This document shows, piece by piece, positions 58,125 to 64,000 of a stretch of 64,000 nucleotides of DNA. A program made the translations under genes and the position numbers. The notes beneath the pieces are model-generated. The model did not search any database. It had not been told where the DNA came from and was given only the letters and a program-made list of their open reading frames with translations. The DNA comes from Anadara kagoshimensis. Taxonomy: Eukaryota; Mollusca; Bivalvia; Arcoida; Arcidae. The stretch lies in the NCBI GenBank assembly GCA_021292105.1, contig CM037870.1:65184515-65248514 (forward strand), written 5' to 3'. Position 1 is the first letter of the stretch, and each line of letters begins with the position of its first letter.

Positions 58125-58245
58125 AAGCATGTGAGTTAGGTGATTACCCTTCATGAGCATCCGGACTCACTTCTCTGGCCACACTACCTCATTTGCCAGT
58201 TTCAAAATGTTTGCTTTGGGATTTTGATTCAGACATAGATTTGTA
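58125..58245 (+). repeat. Retroelement 3'-end fragment (R17)
   Basis: ATTACCCTTCATGAGCATCC, TCACTTCTCTGG and TTTTGATTCAGACATAG; diverged. It lies downstream of the glycosyltransferase gene. Confidence 0.65.
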
Positions 58246-58368
58246 TGATTCTTTTTTATGTGAACTCCAATGGTACATCATGGTTTCTACAACCGATTTA
58301 GTTAGTTCAAATGTGAAAAATAATTACACTCAAATTATTATAGTACCGCACAAAAAACTGATATATCA

Positions 58369-59199
58369 TCAACAAGGATGTTTGTAACTGTTACCCATAC
58401 CAAGTGGTGCAACTTCATCTGGTGATGAGAATAACGCCATTGTTGCATAACGCAGTGGCGCATCTCCCCATCTGTATTTATACTGCCCATGTGTATGGTC
58501 AATCATTTCCATGAATTGTTGAACTTCTGAAGACAGCATAAAACTAGTGTCAGTTATTTCAACGTTGTTATACCATATTGGTAATTCTTTTTTTGTTTCC
58601 TTATAAATTTTAAACAAATCCGGATTTTTTGGAATAATGTTATGTTTGGATATATATTCAAAAATGGTTTTATTCAAATTATCTATAAAGCTGAATTCGA
58701 ACATGCTCTTGCCATGTAAATATTTATATTTATCGTCAATACTTAGTTGAAATGTTTTGTTAACCATACAGGAATCTGTGTCGAACCTCAATAAATACTT
58801 ATATCTTTGTACGATTGGATATTGCCAAATACCCTTGAACCAAAATCTACACATATGGATATAACCCCATTTTGTCCGTCCTCTAAAAGGTGATTTTGCA
58901 CTGCTGTTAAATCCTGGCGGAAAGTGAAACTTTATTGGTACGTAATGAATTGTATGATTTGTTATGTTCTGGTTGATGTTTGGATCCGGTTTTGTGTCAC
59001 TGAATAGTAGTATATCTGTAGTATTAAAAAAGTCAATTGACCTTATCATTGTCGATAATTTACGGACGTTCAGTTCATTTTCCCAATCCACTAGAATACC
59101 AATGCCAATTCTATTGACTGAACTTTTCATTTGATTTTCTGAACTTTTTATGAGACGCCATGAAATAGTTATAAATAATGTGGATATGATAATAATCAT
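58369..59199 (-). CDS. GT15-type (Kre2/Mnt1-like) alpha-1,2-mannosyltransferase-like protein
   Basis: 276 residues in one exon; stop TGA at 58369-58371. I take M at 59199: it follows an acceptor (ATGTTTCTATTGCAG, ending at 59242) and starts a signal anchor IIIISTLFITISWRLI, giving a type II Golgi/ER topology. Family blocks in order are RIGIGILVDWENELNVRKL, a YIHMCRFWFKG segment, YLLRFDTDS (the EPD metal-site position of Kre2, here DTD), a NNVEITDTSFM segment (Kre2 FWSNFEI) and YRWGDAPLRYATMALF (Kre2 ERWGDAPVHSIA). Yeast Kre2 uses GDP-mannose to add alpha-1,2-mannose to O- and N-glycans. The substrate here is unknown. The protein is shorter than yeast members (over 400 residues), mainly in the stem. 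At least one upstream, probably non-coding, exon is expected. Confidence 0.85.
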   Translation of the reverse strand: MIIIISTLFITISWRLIKSSENQMKSSVNRIGIGILVDWENELNVRKLSTMIRSIDFFNTTDILLFSDTKPDPNINQNITNHTIHYVPIKFHFPPGFNSSAKSPFRGRTKWGYIHMCRFWFKGIWQYPIVQRYKYLLRFDTDSCMVNKTFQLSIDDKYKYLHGKSMFEFSFIDNLNKTIFEYISKHNIIPKNPDLFKIYKETKKELPIWYNNVEITDTSFMLSSEVQQFMEMIDHTHGQYKYRWGDAPLRYATMALFSSPDEVAPLGMGNSYKHPC

Positions 59200-59242
59200 T
59201 GTAAAGTGGGATAAATTTGGTCGAAATCCCTCTGTTATTGTC

Positions 59243-60271
59243 TGCAATAGAAACATAAAAAGTGTATTAAATAATAATAATGGCAATAAGAAAGGTAAAT
59301 AACATGGCACTGATTCATCATGGTGTAGATCTTAAGCAGTATTAATTCCACTCAAAAAACCCCAATAAAACTATCACTACAATTAAAAAAATACAATAAA
59401 ACAATTTTAAAAAATGAAAGAAAAAATATGAATCAAAATGTATCTTTAAATGCAATACAAAATTCAATAAATGACCACTTTTATCTGAAACTAGTTCTCA
59501 TGTAATAATATATTACCTATTATCACGAAATATATTCTGAAATTTATAATTTAAAATGTAAATGTAACTGTTTTTCTTTCTATTTTTCTAAAGGGATGGG
59601 ATGACAAAAAAGTTAAAAAAAATGTTACTGTTGTTATAAAATTAACTCGAAAAAAGATTTTGGAATGTCAAATAAGTAAGTTTCTTATAATAAAATGAGA
59701 TATATGAATTTTTCAGCTGATTGTAGAAATTTAACTTTCACATTATGTGAGACAATTCTATGTTTGGTGTTCCATCAGTTTAATAATGTTTAATACAGTA
59801 AATAAATACACAACGAGCAAATTATTCAGTTCAGTGTCATACGATCAATACATAGAAATACATAACAGGTGTACAGTTTTTATTTCATTACAAAGAAACC
59901 AAAAACGATACAAAAATCACCACACATATTTGAGTTCCTTATTAAATTCCGGTTATTTCTGTAGTTTTTGTAAAATTTAATGAGGGCGGGAAATTACTTC
60001 CATTTTAAGTTATAAATGTAGCAATTATTTTGGCACTATCTCTTAATATTCTTGTTTAATTTTGGAAAAAATGTGACGAAAGATCATTAGTTATAGGCTG
60101 TTTTTTCATACTAATTTCATTGTTTTCAAAAAGGACCACATCTTAATTGTTAGAGCACACTTTGATAAAGGTAAAAACATAAAAATCAAATGTTTGTTTT
60201 GACGACAAATTTATTCCAATTTTATCTAAAGATAAGGGAATTTGTGAATATCTAGTGAAGAAATATCTAAT
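59243..60271. other. 5' flank of the GT15-like gene
   Basis: AT-rich; no further coding exon of the glycosyltransferase could be placed. Confidence 0.4.
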
Positions 60272-60358
60272 ATGGCCGACACTGCACCAACTATAATACA
60301 TGCGATATGTTGCTTTATTTTCCCTACTAGTTCCGGTACCAGTTACGCCGGCTTCCCC
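60272..60358 (+). CDS. Possible first coding exon, gene unidentified
   Basis: AATATGGCCGAC gives a fair start context. 29 codons (MADTAPTIIHAICCFIFPTS, then SGTSYAGFP) run into a consensus donor GTAAGT in phase 0. The stretch is richer in GC than its surroundings. No partner exon or family was recognised; chance is possible. Confidence 0.25.
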
Positions 60359-60360
60359 GT

Positions 60361-61690
60361 AAGTGAAAAATAAATAAAACTAAAAACTAGTAATTAAGAA
60401 TCCCTAAAAAATGTGATATACTTATCGACTTTTTGATATACTAATACCACAATTAAATTTTTAAAAAGTTAAGAAATAACTACAGATTTGTCCGTCAGCA
60501 TCTTACATGTTCTGGATTTATTTTCATTTAAATATCACGAGAAAAGTCAGGGGAATGAAAGTGAAATAATCCTTTAAGACCAAAAAATATGATTATAAAT
60601 TTATTTAGTCAAATAAGAAAATAATATATTTTAATAATTTTAAATTTTCAAACTTAATTTTATTGGGCCAATAAATCGGGCCATCAGTATAATCATCCAA
60701 AGTAATCTGATATGATTTAAGTCTAATTTAGTCAAATATATCTTTTCAAAATTAAAGAAATAACATTTACCGGATTTCATAGAGACTTCATATCTAATTA
60801 TTTATACACACATGTGTCAATAATTGTTTTTGCAAATTGAACAGTAAGTTTTTTTGATTACAAGTGATAAAGTTCTACTCATAAACATGATGTTTATTGA
60901 TATTATTTTAATTACTGGTATGTGAGTTATTGCGAATTTATAGCAATCAGAAACTACCTATTGAAGCTTTCAGTTGGTGATGATACAAAAACCCAAGATA
61001 TTATGGATTATTTGAACTTTGTAAAAGCGATTTTATAGATATTTGTTTGTTATTGCAATATGAGAAATTTTCTGATGCAAACATGTATTTTATTTATATA
61101 AATAATACATACTTTTTTCTAATAATGGGCCAACATACTATTTATTTATTTATTTTTCATTTGCCAATTAAATATTTGTTAAATTAATTTGATAAGATAG
61201 TTGAACATTAGCATTAGGATGGATGGATGGGTGCAATATACTATGAATAATCACATTATTAAAATGTGTATTAGCATTTTTACTGATATTTGCATTGCGC
61301 ACACATATTTGATTCATGACTTGATCAAGTTACTGTCTTTGTGTGTTAATTAAAATGATAAACGTTTATATATCCCATTGTTTTTGCCTAACAAACAGTA
61401 TATCTCCCACATTATATTTTTTTTCTTTCTCTGAACTGGTATATTTTCCTCCTCATATATTTGCTGTTCTGCTTCAAATACCTCTTAGATTCATTTTTAC
61501 CGTGATCATTTCATTTTAATCTCATAATGATCATGTCAGGTTGTCAGTTACGTTACCCAGTGATCTGTTATCGATAGCTCTTGGTAACGAGGTTTGTGAA
61601 ATTTACCTGTAAGAGGTATTCCGCCTGATCATTACAAAATATAGCTGCAGTCGTTTTAACCACAACATCAACCATATACTTTATCACCTC
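60361..61690. other. Intergenic, no gene seen
   Basis: Very AT-rich; nothing recognised. Confidence 0.4.
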
Positions 61691-61696
61691 TAAGTT

Positions 61697-61901
61697 CGTT
61701 TCGGTTACTCAGTTAGTAGACTGCACGCTCCGTAAATGGGAGATCTTGGGTACGAGTCTGACCCAATACTTGAAAGTGGGTAGTTATTTTTCTTTTACGA
61801 AACACTCGACATTACGAAAAGAAAGTACCTTCACCTATAGCTGGTGATGTCTCGATATAATTGATATATTCTTGACTGGGACGTTAAACATCATTACTTA
61901 A
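61697..61901 (+). mobile_element. tRNA-derived SINE, diverged
   Basis: TTCGGTTACTCAGTTAGTAG (A box), TTGGGTACGAGTCTG (decayed B box), TTCACCTATAGCTGGTGATG and TTCTTGACTGGGACGTTAAA. Same family as 17546-17826. The 3' tail has degenerated. Confidence 0.85.
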
Positions 61902-62891
61902 CAAAACTCACTCATTTTCACTTTTTCATTTCATTTGTGAGAAAATATTTGTGTACAGGTAGTTTCTGGTCACGTAATTAAACGGTATTATGCTTTTGAA
62001 ATTTGTCTTGTTTCTGCAATGAAAACAAATGTAAAAAGGTAGTAGTGAAATCCATTTGCTCCATTTTAGCGTCCTTTTTGTGCCAGGATATCACTCTCTC
62101 CTCAAACTTTTTAAAAAAGAAACCCTTAGTCCTTTTGCACGAATATTGTACCCCAACTGCCCCATTTATTGAGAGTGCGATGGAGATATGAAAATACCTT
62201 TTGAATTCCCTGATCCTTTATCCTAGATAAAATTCTCAAATAATTAAAAATCACTATACGTAAAAATAACACATAATTATAATACTGTATTAAATGTCAC
62301 TGACGGGGCCGACTCACATATGAAAATAAAATTATTGTTTTTTGAGCGGCCGATCACGAAGATGTAAAATGCATTTTAAACATCGTTTAAAGGTCACCGG
62401 TCACCAAAAACCGATTTTTTAGTACTATTTTCCGAAAGATTACATAATAAAGAGAGTCGATTTAGCCACAAATAACATTTTTGTAATCATTTCTGTCTGT
62501 TTTACAGCGTACAATTAAGTCCTGAAACTGTTGAACACGGTCTTATCTCCCTTTGTAGTTAAAGGGCACAAGTGACGCTGAAGGTGTTATCCCAGCTATT
62601 AAGTAACGGAAGCTTGTATAGTGAACTGTATTTATTACCCAGTTATCAGTAATAAACTATCATGTTTTATGTATTTTTTATTTTTAGCATTTGATATTTC
62701 AATTTTCTTCAGCAGAAACAAAAATAATAATAAACATAATAATTAATAAAGAAAGAAAGAAACAGCTATATTTTTGTTTCCTCTAAGTATGATATACTAT
62801 TACTAATACTTTAACAAAACATAATTTTACATATCTTTTGATTTTATTTATTTATTTATTCTTTTGTTTTATTTAGATACACATCATTACG

Positions 62892-62927
<36 letters not shown>

Positions 62928-64000
62928 TTTAGATATTTAGTAAAGTTTTAATAATAAATATTAATCTATTCATTTATTTACACACGAATAGCAATTGGTA
63001 AAAAGAAGTGATGTTCCCTTACATTACTACTCACTAAGATTACATCATTTAGATTCATCCAAATTAATTAAATAAGATTAACACCATACGGGTACATTTT
63101 TCACGTAGAATATGCTATCGTCTGGTTAAATGAGTTTGAATTTGCTTCCGTTATTAGTTACGTAAGTTGTTGATGAGGTGTGCCGATGGTCATTAATTAG
63201 TAACCGTGATATGTTAATTACCAATGGACATAATTATGGAATTTAACCTTCAAACTGATAAATAGTCAAAACTATCACTTTTTGAAATTTTAAAAAAGAT
63301 AAATAAATAAATTAATAAGAAGGTGTAAAAGAGTCAATTTAGAGCTTGAACATAATATTTGGAGAAGGTTAGAGATAATCAATAAAATTTATATTAAATA
63401 AATAAATATATAAATAAATAAATAAATAAATAAATACTTCCATAATCTAAGTACATAACAATGATTTTATTTAGAAATACAAACATCTATAAACCATCTA
63501 TAACTATGGCTTATGGGTGGCTTATTGTTTGAATCCCAATAAGCCAGGCTTGTAGATGGCTTAGTTGTGACTTATAGATGACATTTCATCCTTTGTTTAT
63601 ATTGGTTACAGGAGACGTGATCACTACTGATCTAATATTTTTCTGGGTCAAGGAAGATAATTTCTAGTGACCTAATATATCTCCATATTAGCTTACTTAT
63701 TGACCAATTGGAATAAAAATGTTTATCTTAGATGGGATAATAATATATTAAGATTTGTTCTGCTAATTCTGGCTTTTAGTTTATTATGCTTGAATGTGGT
63801 CATTTTGACGAAATTACTTCAGATTGGAACAGTGATTTGTAAAAAATTCTAATAAGAATATAAAAACAAACAACTTTATATAGTTCACCTTTAGTAAATA
63901 ATGTTATTATGCATTAAATTATTTAGATCGTTATACTTTTGTTGAACTGTTTGATGTGTCCATTATATTATTTCCCAATCTAAAAGCATGTATGCATCTT
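61902..64000. other. Intergenic, no gene seen
   Basis: AT-rich with (CT)n at 62894-62923 and (AAAT)n at 63393-63436. A short imperfect repeat of ATGGCTTA/TAGATGGCTTA lies at 63480-63590. Confidence 0.45.

Overview
The window reads as AT-rich, intron-rich animal nuclear DNA, most likely from a bivalve mollusc. Four things point there. Coding exons are short, bounded by GT/AG sites and separated by large repeat-filled introns. tRNA-derived SINEs carry bivalve-type central domains. There is an AACAAGAGGCCC...GGTGAGCT repeat of the kind I associate with molluscs. LINE, LTR, Penelope-like and other retroelement debris is abundant. There is no operon structure, CRISPR array or prokaryotic signal. 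The species cannot be named from sequence alone.

Layout. (1) 1-16.3 kb: a minus-strand gene for NAA38 (LSMD1, the Sm-like auxiliary subunit of the NatC N-terminal acetyltransferase). I assembled it from three exons at 7647-7743, 3145-3216 and 1914-2023, with a tentative 24-nt first exon at 16230-16253. Its introns hold two TIR transposons, a 73-bp minisatellite and a ~7-kb satellite array (8137-15096) of ~188-bp monomers, organised first as 377-bp dimers and then as a 1165-bp six-monomer higher-order repeat. (2) 16.3-26 kb: no gene. A full SINE is followed by three head-to-tail copies of an unclassified repeat with hairpins at its ends; the third copy was later split by a solo LTR and a 5'-truncated LINE. 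(3) 26.4-48.9 kb: a serpin cluster. Serpin 1 (minus) and a decayed serpin pseudogene (plus) are head to head, and serpin 3 (minus) lies further right. All three share one design: a signal-peptide exon, a short Gly/Tyr/Trp-rich exon, and one long exon with the whole serpin domain. All junctions are phase 1. Reactive-centre loops differ among the three while the flanks are conserved. (4) 49-58 kb: repeat debris (LINE, Penelope-like GIY-YIG, SINE, microsatellites) with no host gene found. (5) 58.4-59.2 kb: a single-exon, minus-strand type II membrane glycosyltransferase of the fungal Kre2/Mnt1 (GT15) type. (6) 59.3-64 kb: AT-rich, with a SINE remnant and one possible unassigned first exon.

How parts relate. 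The serpins are secreted and probably inhibitory by hinge sequence, and look like a locally duplicated family with one dead member. At least 17 fragments of one retroelement 3' end are scattered through the window, mainly in and around the serpin introns, and probably helped rearrange it. Intron/exon calls are my own reading of splice sites and reading frames and have not been tested against transcripts.
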